This document shows, one piece after another, positions 44,416 through 54,263 of a stretch of 64,000 nucleotides of DNA (position 1 is its first letter; each line of letters begins with the position of its first letter). Source of the stretch: Terasakiispira papahanaumokuakeensis (GTDB lineage Bacteria; Pseudomonadota; Gammaproteobacteria; Pseudomonadales; Halomonadaceae); NCBI RefSeq assembly GCF_001709345.1, contig NZ_MDTQ01000001.1, forward strand, positions 3,361,307 to 3,425,306, given 5' to 3'. The notes beneath the pieces were generated by a model. The model was not told the origin of the DNA. It worked only from the letters and a program-made list of their open reading frames with translations, and searched no databases. Position numbers and translations under genes: made by a program.

Positions 44416-46309
44416 GGCACTCGCCTGACTGAGGAGCTGGAGGTTTAGACAATGGGTATTGAGGAGATGAGGGCTGAGTCGACGAATCGCTTAATCGCTG
44501 ATAGCTGGCCCCCAGTTGACGCACCAGTTCAAACGCACGCCCGCGCCGTACCGGGCCCGTTTCGGTATCCAACACATAGCAGTCGCCCAGCACGGGCAAG
44601 GCAGCGAAGGATTGCCGAGTGCGTCCATCGGTCACAACATAGGTCACGACCTGAAGTCCTGGCTCTCGCTGCTGCCATTGCTGTCGCCACCGTGCAGCGT
44701 GGTGTAAGGCTTCACACAAAGGCGTGCCCCCGCCTGCGCCCAGTTCAGCCAGCCCTGGCACCGCGCCCTTGGGCGCACGCCGCCGAGACAACAGCGGCGT
44801 CACTCGCCCCTGACGAAACCCGAGCACCGCCAAATGATCACGCCATGGATACGCCTGCGCGGCCAACGCTTGTATCCAACCTTTGGCCCGGCTGAACTGG
44901 GCCTGACCCAAGGTGGAGCCGGAGCTGTCCAATACCACCAAATGCACGCGCTGCTGACCACAGCGCTGACGTTGCCAGCGCCACTGACGCCAAGGCCAAC
45001 GGCCTTGATTGGCGGCCACCGTCGCCAACCAGTCCAGGCTGCGGCCGCGACTTTTTCCACGTCGATAACCGCTCATTCCCTGGCCAGATCGAGATGACCG
45101 CCCCCCTTGTTCAGTCGCGATTTGGCATAATCGTCGACGATCCAATGGAATTTTCAACATAGAGGACGCTTGCGCTGACAGCGCCGGTGACATCGCCACA
45201 ACAGGAACACCAGTAGGCGGCATAGCGCCCCAATCACTGACCTCCACGTCAGACGACGACTCATGAGACGGTTCAGTAGACGGCGAAGGCTGCGACGAAG
45301 CCGACCGATAAGGCGGCAAAGACCCCTGCCCCGAAAAAGGCGTTGAAGCACCTGAAGGCGACGAGGAGACAGGTGGCGTTGATGATCCAGGCGGGGCAGA
45401 AGAAGTAGGCGGTACAGAGGAAACCGGTGAATTTGAGGTCGATGACGGCGTCAAACGTCGATGGGCCAGCACCCAATCCGCAACCGCTTCGATATCAGCC
45501 GCTGAAACGGTATCACGGCCGCACCAAGCGGCATGCGCCAGCGCCGCCCTATGCCAGGTCACATCAGCCCGCACCCCTTCAACCCCCTCAGCCTGACACC
45601 TCTCAGCAATGGCGTGATAACCGCGCTCAGACATGACAACAGCGGATAAGCGCTGCTGAGCCTTCTGAATACGCAAGCTCAAGGTCTCCGTCGCCTCCGC
45701 ATGCGTGGCGACAAAAGCAGCAGGATCACGCTCATAGGCTTCACGTTGACGCATGATCGTCACCCGTTCGCCTATCGTCTCGGGATTGGTCAAGGCCACA
45801 CTCAGGCCAAAACGATCCAACAATTGTGGACGCAACGCCCCTTCATCGGGATTCATCGTCCCCATCAGCATAAAGCGAGCGGATTGCTGCAGGCTCAGCC
45901 CATCGCGCTCAACCTGATGCACGCCACGAGCGGCAGTGTCCAGCATCAAATCCACGAGAGGATCAGGCAGTAAGTTCACTTCATCCACATAGAGGATACC
46001 GCCATCAGCCTGCGCCAGCAGACCTGGACGATGACACAATTGCTGGTCATCGACCAACTGTTGCACATCCAAATGACCGACCAAGCGGTCTTCGCTAGCG
46101 CCCAAGGGTAAATTGACAAAAGGAGGGCGCTGGCCATCGGCTTGATCAGGTAATAACGCGGCTAATCCGCGTGCCAACGTTGACTTTGCCGTACCGCGCG
46201 GGCCACTCACCAAGACACCACCAATACGAGGATCAATGGCATTCAGAATCAATGCCGTTTTAAGCGCACACTGACCCACCACCGCCACAAATGGAAATTC
46301 CGCAGTCAT
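44405..46309 (-). CDS. Fused magnesium-chelatase-like ATPase plus VWA subunit (ChlI-ChlD type), cobaltochelatase partner
   Basis: This 634-residue protein has two domains. The N-terminal AAA+ ATPase has Walker A GPRGTAKST (36-44), Walker B in GGILYVDEVNLLPD and MGTMNPDEGALRPQLLDRFG. A Pro/Ser/Thr-rich linker runs from about 288 to 365. The C-terminal VWA domain has MIDAS DSSGST at about 459 and GGGTPLCEALHHAA. It is first after the B12 riboswitch, with CobN in the same operon. It therefore probably replaces CobS/CobT as the ATPase of cobalt insertion (inference). Pseudomonads also use ChlI/ChlD-type partners. Confidence 0.9.
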   Translation of the reverse strand: MTAEFPFVAVVGQCALKTALILNAIDPRIGGVLVSGPRGTAKSTLARGLAALLPDQADGQRPPFVNLPLGASEDRLVGHLDVQQLVDDQQLCHRPGLLAQADGGILYVDEVNLLPDPLVDLMLDTAARGVHQVERDGLSLQQSARFMLMGTMNPDEGALRPQLLDRFGLSVALTNPETIGERVTIMRQREAYERDPAAFVATHAEATETLSLRIQKAQQRLSAVVMSERGYHAIAERCQAEGVEGVRADVTWHRAALAHAAWCGRDTVSAADIEAVADWVLAHRRLTPSSTSNSPVSSVPPTSSAPPGSSTPPVSSSPSGASTPFSGQGSLPPYRSASSQPSPSTEPSHESSSDVEVSDWGAMPPTGVPVVAMSPALSAQASSMLKIPLDRRRLCQIATEQGGRSSRSGQGMSGYRRGKSRGRSLDWLATVAANQGRWPWRQWRWQRQRCGQQRVHLVVLDSSGSTLGQAQFSRAKGWIQALAAQAYPWRDHLAVLGFRQGRVTPLLSRRRAPKGAVPGLAELGAGGGTPLCEALHHAARWRQQWQQREPGLQVVTYVVTDGRTRQSFAALPVLGDCYVLDTETGPVRRGRAFELVRQLGASYQRLSDSSTQPSSPQYPLSKPPAPQSGECHER

Positions 46310-46394
46310 GAAGGCACTCGCCCCCGATGACGGTCAATCGTCAATATCATAAGTCTCTCCAGTGCCCACCGCACCGTCAATGAGTGTGGCATCA

Positions 46395-46566
46395 CAGGCC
46401 GGTCTCCGGGCTCCAGGGGTTCAATACAGCCTCATCCCTTCCCGGCTTTCAAGCCAGTGGTATTGATGAGGTGTTCACCTGATACCGTTGCGGGGGCAGC
46501 GATGGCATCGCACCATACTTCCCGATTATCCCACTGGGCTTAGGAAGGCCAATGGGCACCTGTATG
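46395..46566 (-). ncRNA. Cobalamin (adenosylcobalamin) riboswitch
   Basis: Read on the minus strand, the conserved parts occur in order: AGGTGCCC, GGGAAGTATGGTGCG, the core GCTGCCCCCGCAAC (46487-46500 complement), ACCACTGGCTTGAAAGCC, GGGAAGG, and the B12 box GAGCCCGGAGACCGGCC (46398-46414 complement). It ends about 85 bp before the chlID-like start. B12 binding should shut down the downstream operon from chlID-like to cobJ. Confidence 0.93.
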
Positions 46567-47111
46567 CCGACGACACGAGCTTAATCAAGACTCATGTCAT
46601 TCACAAAATACAATAGCGAACCCGAAGCCTAAAGCAGAGCCGCGCTAGTGGCAATCTTACGCGGAGCGCCACGGTTAAACCCCATCAGGCCGCCTCACTT
46701 CAGAAAGCAGGTTAAAGCGCCCAAATAAAAGTCAACATAAAGAGACACCTACTGTTAACTTTATAATACACACACGCATTAATATGACGCACAAATAGCG
46801 CGACCATTTAAAAATCACATTTCATTCAATAGACTCAGTACATATAATCAAGCTTAATAAAAGGCAGCACAGGAGCAACAAAATCTTAATCGATACATGC
46901 TTTATCGTTACGATAACAAAAAGCACCATTCGACAGCCTCAATCAGTAACATCGACTCCGAGTCAAACAATGCGAAACATAGCGCCCACACCTAACACAA
47001 AACAAGCACATAAAAGCCCATGAACCAAGTTCACGTAACGTCACCGTTAAATGCTGAGCCATATAGTTAAAAAAGAACCTGCCGAGTATTAAAGCATATT
47101 AAACCATTCTA
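46567..47111. other. AT-rich divergent intergenic region between cob riboswitch and NRPS
   Basis: About 545 bp with no convincing gene. It is strongly AT-rich from 46730 to 47110, unlike the cob genes. It must hold the promoter of the riboswitch-led operon (leftward) and of the NRPS unit (rightward). I see no Fur-box-like palindrome. Confidence 0.45.
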
Positions 47112-47139
47112 TAATCACCCCATTCACAGGGAGTGATTA
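47112..47139 (+). promoter_or_regulatory. Dyad overlapping the ribosome-binding site of the NRPS leader ORF
   Basis: TAATCACCCC (47112-47121) is complementary to GGGAGTGATTA (47129-47139), with one bulged base and a 7-base loop. The second arm contains most of the AGGGAG ribosome-binding site for the ATG at 47143. The hairpin could block translation, or the dyad could be a DNA operator. Confidence 0.55.
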
Positions 47140-47142
47140 TTA

Positions 47143-47499
47143 ATGAATGACTTATATAACACTTTCCCCAAAATCCTTATTAAAAGCGTTGGGGGAAGTC
47201 AAGACATCAGTCGCATGGACGCCTTACCGACGCCTCATCACAGCATCCATCCCACTGCGCTTCAAGACGTCAGACCGTCACGACGGTCTGACACCGTTTC
47301 AGGGTCACTCTTTAACTCGAAATGTTATCGATCTCTCGTATCGATCACCGCGTATCCCATGAAACAAATTTCTGACCCACAAAGCAATCAGCACAAAACC
47401 TCAGATCATCAAACTTTGCAAAACCTAGTGATTTCTAAGCGTCCTCGAGTGCACTGGATCGATATGGACATCATTTTGCCGCAGGAGCCCATCAGATGA
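47143..47499 (+). CDS. Small hypothetical ORF translationally coupled to the NRPS gene
   Basis: This 118-residue predicted protein matches no family I recognise. It is not an MbtH-like protein. It is hydrophilic, rich in Ser, Pro, His and Ile, without membrane segments. In its favour are AGGGAG 9 bases before the ATG and the overlap of its stop with the NRPS start (ATGA, 47496-47499). Against it are the unremarkable composition and a competing frame at 47147-47362. It may be a real protein or a leader ORF that gates NRPS translation. Confidence 0.4.
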   Translation: MNDLYNTFPKILIKSVGGSQDISRMDALPTPHHSIHPTALQDVRPSRRSDTVSGSLFNSKCYRSLVSITAYPMKQISDPQSNQHKTSDHQTLQNLVISKRPRVHWIDMDIILPQEPIR

Positions 47500-50400
47500 C
47501 CGAGCTGAAACACTACCAGGCCCCCTCTCCACGCATGGTCCCCCCTCCGACGTCGACATTCCCTTTATCGACGGCTCAACGAGGACAGTGGCTTGCACAA
47601 AAACTCCACGGTGAAAATACCGCATTTAATGTGGCGGAATACCTGGATATTCAAGGGCCTTTAAATACATCTAATTTTTTATTAGCCATACAGCAACTTA
47701 TAAAAGAAGCCGACTGTACGCGCAGCCGTATCATTGAAGAAAGCGAGCAAACGGCCCAATTCATTCTGCCCGATGATGAAGGCGATGTTTCAATATTAGA
47801 TGTTAGCAATAAAGAGAACCCTCATGCAGCGGCTTGTCAATGGATGCATGAAGATATGAGACGTCCACTGAACAAGCCTAACGAAGCACTTTGGTGTAGT
47901 GCATTAATTAAAATAGCTCACGACCATTATTATTGGTATCAACGTTGCCACCATGCCGCCCTCGATGGTTTTTCAGGCAACCTGATCGCACAACGTTTAT
48001 CAGAAATATATAACTCACTAGAAGAAGGGCGCGAGATAGAGGCCAATCCATTCGGATCCATTGCCGATATATTACGTTTTGAAGCGGATTACAAAACATC
48101 TAAACGTTATATTAGGGATCGTAATTATTGGTTGGAAAACTTGGCCCATTTACCTGATCCGGTGTCATTATCGCAAAGAATTGAGCCGTCTGGCCTAACC
48201 GCCCTCAACGATTCTCTTCACCTCTCACAAGCCTTGGCTGAACAGCTGGCCTCAATCAGTCAGTCATATGGCGCGAGCCAACCCCAAGCACTTATTGCCT
48301 TGGTAGCGGCTTATTTTTATCGTATGACGGGCGCGGAAGACCTGGTCTTCGCCATGCCCGTCACCGCCCGCATCAGCCGACAGCACCGTCAAATTCCCGG
48401 CATGATGGCCAATGCCGTCCCCATTCGCTTGAGCATGTCGACCACCATGACACTGGGTGATTTGATCCAGCAAGTCTCTCAAGTTGTTTTAAAAGCCCTT
48501 CGACATCAACAATATCGTTATGAAGACCTAAAGCGTGATTTTGGCTTAATCTCAAGCGGTCAGCAGATCGCCTCTTTGGGCATCAATATCGAACCATTTG
48601 ATTACAACTTGACCTTTGGTCGCTGTACAACCACTTTGCACAACCTGTCGAATGCGCCCATTGAAGATCTGACAGCATTTATCTTTGACCGACACGATCA
48701 CAATGGCTTAAAGGTCACTTTTGATGCCAACCCCGACCGTTATACGGCAGAAGAACTGAAGAATCATTTAGCGCAGTTTGAACGTATGGCGAAAGACGCC
48801 ATCGCGCATCCTGACCGACCCATCAGTCAAGCGAGCCTATTAAGCCCAGACACACGCCACAAGATGTTGTCCGTGTGGAATGACACTCAGTGGCCAATTC
48901 CCAACCTATCCGTTGTCGATCTGTTCGATGCCCAGGTGATGCGCACGCCAGAGGCGATCGCGGTTGCCGATAAAGCCCACTCATTAAGCTACATCGAACT
49001 CAATCGGCAGGCGAACGCTTGGGCACACCGCTTAAGACGAGAAGGCGTCGGCCCTCACGACTTGGTAGCGATTGCATTAAATCGCAATATCGATATGTTG
49101 GTGGCCTTGTTGGCAACACTCAAGGCCGGTGCGGCTTACCTGCCGCTGGATCCTGACTTCCCTGCTGACAGAATTCGTCATATTTTGGAAGATGCACAGC
49201 CCAAGCTGGTCATCAGCACACACCACATCGATACGCAGGACATCCATGCCCAACATGATGCCCCGACATTGTGGATCGACCAGCCAGACTTTGACATTCA
49301 CAACCGTGAGTACCATAACCACCCACCTCAAGTGCCCATCACTGAGGGGCATTCCGCCTATGTCATCTATACCTCAGGTTCGACAGGGCGCCCCAAAGGG
49401 GTCGAAATTCCTCATAAAGCGTTGACCAATTTTCTCTATGCGATGCAAATTGAGTTAAAACTGACTGCGTCAGACCGCTTTCTCGCCGTAACGACCATTT
49501 CATTTGATATTTCAGTACTGGAATTATTTTTACCCTTGACGGTGGGCGCTTCAGTACTGATTGTCGAGCGTAACGTGGTGCGTTCGCCTGAGCAGCTCAC
49601 AGCCTTTGCTGTTAAGCATCAAGCCACCATTATGCAGGCCACACCATCGCTATGGCAGGCGCTACTGCCGGACTATCAAGCGCAGTGGCACAACATTCAA
49701 CCGTTGGTTGGAGGCGAAGCCTTACAAGGCCAGTTGGCTGAACATATGGCCAAACTAGGCCACCCGGTAATCAACTTATTTGGGCCGACAGAAACAACCA
49801 TTTGGTCGACCATCATGCCGCTGGAGAAACCGGCCGATCTACAGCACCCGCCGATTGGGCGCCCGATTCTCAATACCCAAGTGTATGTCTTGGATAAAGC
49901 CATGCAGCTGGTCCCTATCGGCGTTTCCGGAGACTTATACATCGCCGGAGAAGGCTTGGCCGTAGGCTATTACAAGCGCCCTGAGCTCACTGGAGAGCGT
50001 TTCTTACCGAATCCATTCGACCCCGGCAGTCGACTCTATATCACCGGTGATCAGGCTAGGTGGCGCGAAGATGGCGTACTCGAATACTTAGGCCGAGATG
50101 ATCACCAAGTCAAAATCAGGGGGTTCCGTATTGAAACCGGTGATATTGAAGCACGCTTGTTAGCCTGCCGAGAAATACAGCAAGCGGTCGTCGTGGCACA
50201 ACCCACTGACCGCGGCGATAAGCAGCTGGTCGCCTATATTGTACCGGTTGATGACACGCTCAAGAGCCAAGAGATTCGTGAAGAGCTGGTGTTAAGCCTG
50301 CCAGATTATATGGTGCCCAACTATTACGTCATGCTGGACGCGCTGCCGTTGACCCCCAATGGGAAAATTAATCGTAAAGCACTACCCAAGCCGGCCTGGC

Positions 50401-51491
50401 GAACGCTTAACGCCTATACCGCGCCGCGCAATGCACTAGAAGAGACACTCGCCACCCTGTGGTCCACAATATTAGGGGTCACCAAGGTTGGGATTCACGA
50501 TAACTTTTTTGAGATCGGTGGAGACTCGATTAACGCGACGATGATGATCAATCAGGTTAAACAAACGCTGAGTCTCGACATCCCCCTGGGGATTTTATTT
50601 AAATCACCCACCATTGCCGACATCTCTGACCACTTTGACACGCGCCAACATTACGATCCATTAGCGCATATATTGTCGATTCGAACCGAGGGTTCAGAGC
50701 CGCCATTATTCTGTATTCATCCCGCACTCGGATTATCGTTGGGCTATGCCAACTTGCTACGCTATTTACCGTCCAATATCCCGCTTTACGGCTTGCAAGC
50801 CGATGGGCTTCATCATGCCGCTCGCCTGCCCACTTCAATCGAAGAGATGGCCGATGATTACATCACCCGCATTCGCAGCATTCAACCTCAAGGACCCTAT
50901 CGACTATTAGGCTGGTCATTTGGGGGGCTGGTGGCGCACGCCATCGCCGAGAAGTTACAGGCCAGCGGCGCCGTCGTTGATTGCTTATGCATGTTGGACA
51001 GTTATCCTTATCAACTGGGAGTTCAAGCGCCAACCGATGAAGCTGAAGTGATTGCAGCGGCCTTAGCCTTCTTAGGCTATGATCTCAGCACTTTGGAAGA
51101 CCTTCCGCAGGACAAGCAGGCCTTGGCCCAATTCTTATGGCAGGATTACGATGACTCCTCCATGACGGTCATTAAAGAAATCCAAAAGCAAAAAGCGAAT
51201 ATCATCGAGCACATCGAACAAGTGATTCACAATAACTTAGCCATTGCGAATCACTTCTTGCCGGGCAAAGTGGACGCCAATTTGCTCTTCTTTGTCGCCG
51301 AGGGCAGCATGAATGGCGCCATGGGCAATATCCTGGAACATGAAGCCGAAGCTTGGGAGTCGCGTATTAGCGGCAGTATGGAGGTGCATCACATTCACTG
51401 CCATCACCAAGCAATGCTGGATCCAGAGCCCCTCAATCATATAGGCCCCATTATCGGAGAATACCTGAGCAGAATCAGTCAATCGGAATAA
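47496..51491 (+). CDS. Single-module non-ribosomal peptide synthetase, C-A-T-TE, predicted to load glycine
   Basis: This 1331-residue NRPS has EntF-like architecture. The condensation domain has HHAALDG at about 152-158. The adenylation domain has YTSGSTGRPKG at about 624 and core A10 NGKINRKALPK. The carrier domain has the phosphopantetheine Ser in IGGDSINA (about 1010). The thioesterase has GWSFGG (about 1138) and a C-terminal His near 1305. Reading the ten specificity positions gives D-I-L-Q-V-G-L-I-W-K, close to the glycine code DILQLGLIWK. The C domain resembles that of EntF. There are no dihydroxybenzoate, MbtH, phosphopantetheinyl transferase or exporter genes nearby. It sits alone between two leftward cob units, in locally AT-richer DNA. 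Confidence 0.93.
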   Translation: MTELKHYQAPSPRMVPPPTSTFPLSTAQRGQWLAQKLHGENTAFNVAEYLDIQGPLNTSNFLLAIQQLIKEADCTRSRIIEESEQTAQFILPDDEGDVSILDVSNKENPHAAACQWMHEDMRRPLNKPNEALWCSALIKIAHDHYYWYQRCHHAALDGFSGNLIAQRLSEIYNSLEEGREIEANPFGSIADILRFEADYKTSKRYIRDRNYWLENLAHLPDPVSLSQRIEPSGLTALNDSLHLSQALAEQLASISQSYGASQPQALIALVAAYFYRMTGAEDLVFAMPVTARISRQHRQIPGMMANAVPIRLSMSTTMTLGDLIQQVSQVVLKALRHQQYRYEDLKRDFGLISSGQQIASLGINIEPFDYNLTFGRCTTTLHNLSNAPIEDLTAFIFDRHDHNGLKVTFDANPDRYTAEELKNHLAQFERMAKDAIAHPDRPISQASLLSPDTRHKMLSVWNDTQWPIPNLSVVDLFDAQVMRTPEAIAVADKAHSLSYIELNRQANAWAHRLRREGVGPHDLVAIALNRNIDMLVALLATLKAGAAYLPLDPDFPADRIRHILEDAQPKLVISTHHIDTQDIHAQHDAPTLWIDQPDFDIHNREYHNHPPQVPITEGHSAYVIYTSGSTGRPKGVEIPHKALTNFLYAMQIELKLTASDRFLAVTTISFDISVLELFLPLTVGASVLIVERNVVRSPEQLTAFAVKHQATIMQATPSLWQALLPDYQAQWHNIQPLVGGEALQGQLAEHMAKLGHPVINLFGPTETTIWSTIMPLEKPADLQHPPIGRPILNTQVYVLDKAMQLVPIGVSGDLYIAGEGLAVGYYKRPELTGERFLPNPFDPGSRLYITGDQARWREDGVLEYLGRDDHQVKIRGFRIETGDIEARLLACREIQQAVVVAQPTDRGDKQLVAYIVPVDDTLKSQEIREELVLSLPDYMVPNYYVMLDALPLTPNGKINRKALPKPAWRTLNAYTAPRNALEETLATLWSTILGVTKVGIHDNFFEIGGDSINATMMINQVKQTLSLDIPLGILFKSPTIADISDHFDTRQHYDPLAHILSIRTEGSEPPLFCIHPALGLSLGYANLLRYLPSNIPLYGLQADGLHHAARLPTSIEEMADDYITRIRSIQPQGPYRLLGWSFGGLVAHAIAEKLQASGAVVDCLCMLDSYPYQLGVQAPTDEAEVIAAALAFLGYDLSTLEDLPQDKQALAQFLWQDYDDSSMTVIKEIQKQKANIIEHIEQVIHNNLAIANHFLPGKVDANLLFFVAEGSMNGAMGNILEHEAEAWESRISGSMEVHHIHCHHQAMLDPEPLNHIGPIIGEYLSRISQSE

Positions 51492-51596
51492 TCGATCGCC
51501 TGAGAGAACACACCTCAATGCGTCGGTGAAGACGTATTGAGGTGTTGTTATAAGCGCTTTAGGAGAGCTTTTGATTCGCGTTTTAATGAGATTCGA
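51492..51596. other. Spacer after the NRPS gene
   Basis: This short spacer follows the NRPS stop. ACACACCTCAATGCG (51508-51522) and CGTATTGAGGTGTTGTT (51534-51550) form an interrupted stem (ACACCTCAAT with ATTGAGGTGT), a plausible NRPS terminator. It has only a short T stretch after it. Confidence 0.45.
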
Positions 51597-51724
51597 CGAG
51601 GGCTTAATTCAGCTCAGTTTTAATACAACTAGGGCTTAATACAACCAAGCGTTAAGAAAACTCAGTTTTAAGACAGCTAAGTTTTAAGACAGCTAAGTTT
51701 TAAGACAACTATAGCTTAAAGAGC
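51597..51724. repeat. Degenerate 16-bp tandem repeat running into the cobQ 3' end
   Basis: Eight consecutive 16-base units run from 51597 to 51724. The best three (51661-51708) are nearly identical with core CTAAGTTTTAAGACAG. The others fit CTNRGNTTTAAKACAR more loosely. The last unit contains the cobQ stop codon and final codons, so the array seems to have grown out of the gene end. There are no unique spacers, which rules out CRISPR. Confidence 0.8.
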
Positions 51725-53202
51725 TGATGTAATGCGGCAGGATCCAAAGCACTGACCAGTTGATCCGCCAGCCGATCAAGCTGTTGCTGACGATGCTGCG
51801 CATAATCCACTGGCCGATGATCCGTCCGTAAGCCCCAGTGCTTCAGCAAAGCCTGACAAGCTGTCGGACTCTCCAGTAACCCGTGCCAGTAACCGCCCAT
51901 AATCTGACCATCGTCACTCACAGCACCATCCGACACGGAGGCCCCACCGATCGCCTCATCACGCTGTAAAAACGGCCTAGCCAGTGCGGGACCTTCAGTT
52001 ATGCCATTATGGATTTCATAGCCCGTCGCCGTCACCCGCTCAGGAAAACACAGCTGACCCTGAACATTACGCAGCTGCTTACCCGGCACTAATCGAGTCG
52101 TCATCTGCAACCACCCGAGCCCCTGAGAACGGCCTGCGGGCCCTTCAAGTCCGCTGGGGTCATCAATCGTCGTCCCCAGCATCTGAAAGCCACCGCAAAT
52201 CCCCAATAGATGACCGCCATAACGCAAGTGACGACGGATCACTTCCGGCCACCCTTGGCGCACGAGCCAATCAAGATCCTGCCGTGTACTTTTGCTGCCC
52301 GGCAAAATGATCACATCGGCTGGAGGAATCGCCTCACCTTGCCCCACCCAATGCAAATTCACATCGGGATGTAGGCGTAACGGATCAACATCATTATGGT
52401 TACTGAGCCGAGGCAAACGTGGCACCACGATATTGAGCGATCTTCGGTTTAAGCCGCCGGGGCTGACACGTGCGGTACTGCCGGTCAGACCGACACTGTC
52501 TTCTGCATCCACCAGCAGATCATGTAAATACGGCATCACCCCGAATACCGGCTTACCCGTTTGGGTACTGAGCCAATCCAAACCGGAGGTTAAGAGCGCC
52601 GGATCACCCCGAAAGCGATTGATGATAAACCCCTGGGTACGGGCTTGTTCAGTGGCCGACAACAACGCCAGAGTGCCGTATAACTGCGCAAACACGCCTC
52701 CCCGTTCAATATCGCCCACGAGCAGCACATCGCAATCTGCCGCTTCAGCAAACCCCATATTGGCAATATCATTCTGGCGCAGATTAATTTCTGCCGGGCT
52801 TCCCGCACCCTCAGCCACAATCACGTCATGACGCTGCTGCAAGGCGTGCCAGGCAGCCATGACCGTATCGCGGGCTTCGGCTTTGAAAGCGTGGTAATCC
52901 AGCGCATCCATATGTCCATACACTTGCCCCCGTAAGATCACCTGAGACCCACGTTCAGACTGGGGTTTCAGCAAAACAGGATTCATATCACTATGCGCGG
53001 GGACACCGCAGGCTAATGCCTGCAATGCAGTCGACCGTCCGATTTCACCACCATCGACGGTAACCGCACTATTTAACGCCATATTCTGCGGTTTAAACGG
53101 TGCCACCGAAATGCCCTGGCGCGCCAGCCAGCGGCATAATGCCGTCACTACCGTGCTTTTACCGGCATCAGAGGTCGTCCCTTGAATCATGACGGTGGTC
53201 AT
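51709..53202 (-). CDS. cobQ: Cobyric acid synthase CobQ
   Basis: CobQ amidates four side chains of adenosylcobyrinate diamide. It has 497 residues, with an N-terminal dethiobiotin-synthetase-like P-loop ([10 protein letters not shown], 8-17) and [20 protein letters not shown]. The glutaminase domain has [15 protein letters not shown] and nucleophile Cys in [10 protein letters not shown]. It is last in the leftward cbiB-cobC-cobQ unit, and its start overlaps the cobC stop by four bases. Its 3' end is embedded in the 16-bp repeat array. Confidence 0.97.
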   Translation of the reverse strand: MTTVMIQGTTSDAGKSTVVTALCRWLARQGISVAPFKPQNMALNSAVTVDGGEIGRSTALQALACGVPAHSDMNPVLLKPQSERGSQVILRGQVYGHMDALDYHAFKAEARDTVMAAWHALQQRHDVIVAEGAGSPAEINLRQNDIANMGFAEAADCDVLLVGDIERGGVFAQLYGTLALLSATEQARTQGFIINRFRGDPALLTSGLDWLSTQTGKPVFGVMPYLHDLLVDAEDSVGLTGSTARVSPGGLNRRSLNIVVPRLPRLSNHNDVDPLRLHPDVNLHWVGQGEAIPPADVIILPGSKSTRQDLDWLVRQGWPEVIRRHLRYGGHLLGICGGFQMLGTTIDDPSGLEGPAGRSQGLGWLQMTTRLVPGKQLRNVQGQLCFPERVTATGYEIHNGITEGPALARPFLQRDEAIGGASVSDGAVSDDGQIMGGYWHGLLESPTACQALLKHWGLRTDHRPVDYAQHRQQQLDRLADQLVSALDPAALHQLFKL

Positions 53203-54263
53203 CGTTTTGCCTCAGTGTTTATTGCTGTTTTAACCTTTGTTGAGTGATGCGATGGTCCAGAGAGAACGAGCCTAGCCAATGCCTGTTTCAACCTCTGCCA
53301 TTGCTGCTCGCTACCCGGCAACCCCAAGCGCAATGCAGGAGGCTGATGATCACCGACATCAAAAGTTCGCACCCAAATCCCTTGGGCCGCCAGCTGATCA
53401 GCGATCGCCATAGCTGCAGGAGTGGGACAATAACGAAACAGCTCAGTCCCTTGAGAGGCCAGGCCGACAGCGTCCAGATCAGCGGTAAGACGGGCACTGG
53501 CGGTCGTTAAACGTGCCCGTGCCTGGGTTTGCCAATGCTCATCGGCCAAGGCCTCAGCCATCACATAGCGGGCGGGGCCACTGACCGCCCAAGGGCCTAA
53601 TGCCGCTTGCAAGGCCGCCATGAGAGTCGCATCGCCCAAAGCCACCCCGGCACGCAAACCAGCAAGCCCAAAAAATTTACCCAACGACTTCAGCACCACC
53701 AAACCTTCAGCCGCTGAATGCCGGATCACACTGTTGGCTGAATCCAGTAAGAAGGCTTCGTCGACCACCAGCCAGCCCCCACGCGCGGCCAAACGCGCTC
53801 GCACATCGGCTAAAAGCGATACCGGCAGATAAGCTCCCGTCGGGTTGTTGGGGTTGATCGAGACCACCACATCCAACGTATCCAGCAGCGGGCTCGACCA
53901 CCACTGTTGCGGCAATGCCACCACTTGATGACCCGCTGCGGCCCAACAGTGCCCATGCTCTTGATAGCCCGGCACCGGCACACCGACGCGTCCGGCCGGA
54001 CGCAGTCGAGGTAATGCCTGAATCGCCGCCTGGGAACCTGCCAGCGGACAAAGGCCCACGGCAGAAGACACCCCCGCCCACTGCTGAATGGCGGCATTGA
54101 GTCCATCGCGTTCTTCCGGCAACCGTTGCCAGCAGGCGGCCGGAATAGACGGTACCGGCCAAGGCCAAGGATTAATCCCGGTGGATAAATCCAGCCATTG
54201 GTCATAAGGGCGCGCCCAACGCTGCACCGCCTCCTGTAGATTGCCACCATGACGCACGCTCAT
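53199..54263 (-). CDS. cobC: Threonine-phosphate decarboxylase (CobC in Pseudomonas naming, CobD in Salmonella naming)
   Basis: This PLP-dependent aminotransferase-fold enzyme makes (R)-1-amino-2-propanol phosphate for the nucleotide loop. It has 354 residues from the ATG at 54263, which overlaps the cbiB stop (ATGA). Marks are [47 protein letters not shown] and the PLP lysine in [16 protein letters not shown]. Confidence 0.93.
   Translation of the reverse strand: MSVRHGGNLQEAVQRWARPYDQWLDLSTGINPWPWPVPSIPAACWQRLPEERDGLNAAIQQWAGVSSAVGLCPLAGSQAAIQALPRLRPAGRVGVPVPGYQEHGHCWAAAGHQVVALPQQWWSSPLLDTLDVVVSINPNNPTGAYLPVSLLADVRARLAARGGWLVVDEAFLLDSANSVIRHSAAEGLVVLKSLGKFFGLAGLRAGVALGDATLMAALQAALGPWAVSGPARYVMAEALADEHWQTQARARLTTASARLTADLDAVGLASQGTELFRYCPTPAAMAIADQLAAQGIWVRTFDVGDHQPPALRLGLPGSEQQWQRLKQALARLVLSGPSHHSTKVKTAINTEAKR

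Noticed and set aside
46567-47142. Fur box upstream of the NRPS
   Set aside because: I read the region for GATAATGATTATC-like palindromes and found none.
47143-47499. MbtH-like NRPS helper
   Set aside because: Lacks the conserved Trp and Asn-Pro-Glu features and is longer than MbtH proteins.
47496-51491. EntF, enterobactin synthase
   Set aside because: The domain order is the same, but specificity residues point to glycine and no 2,3-dihydroxybenzoate genes are nearby.
51597-51724. CRISPR array or transposon end
   Set aside because: Head-to-tail 16-bp units without spacers, no transposase and no target-site duplication.
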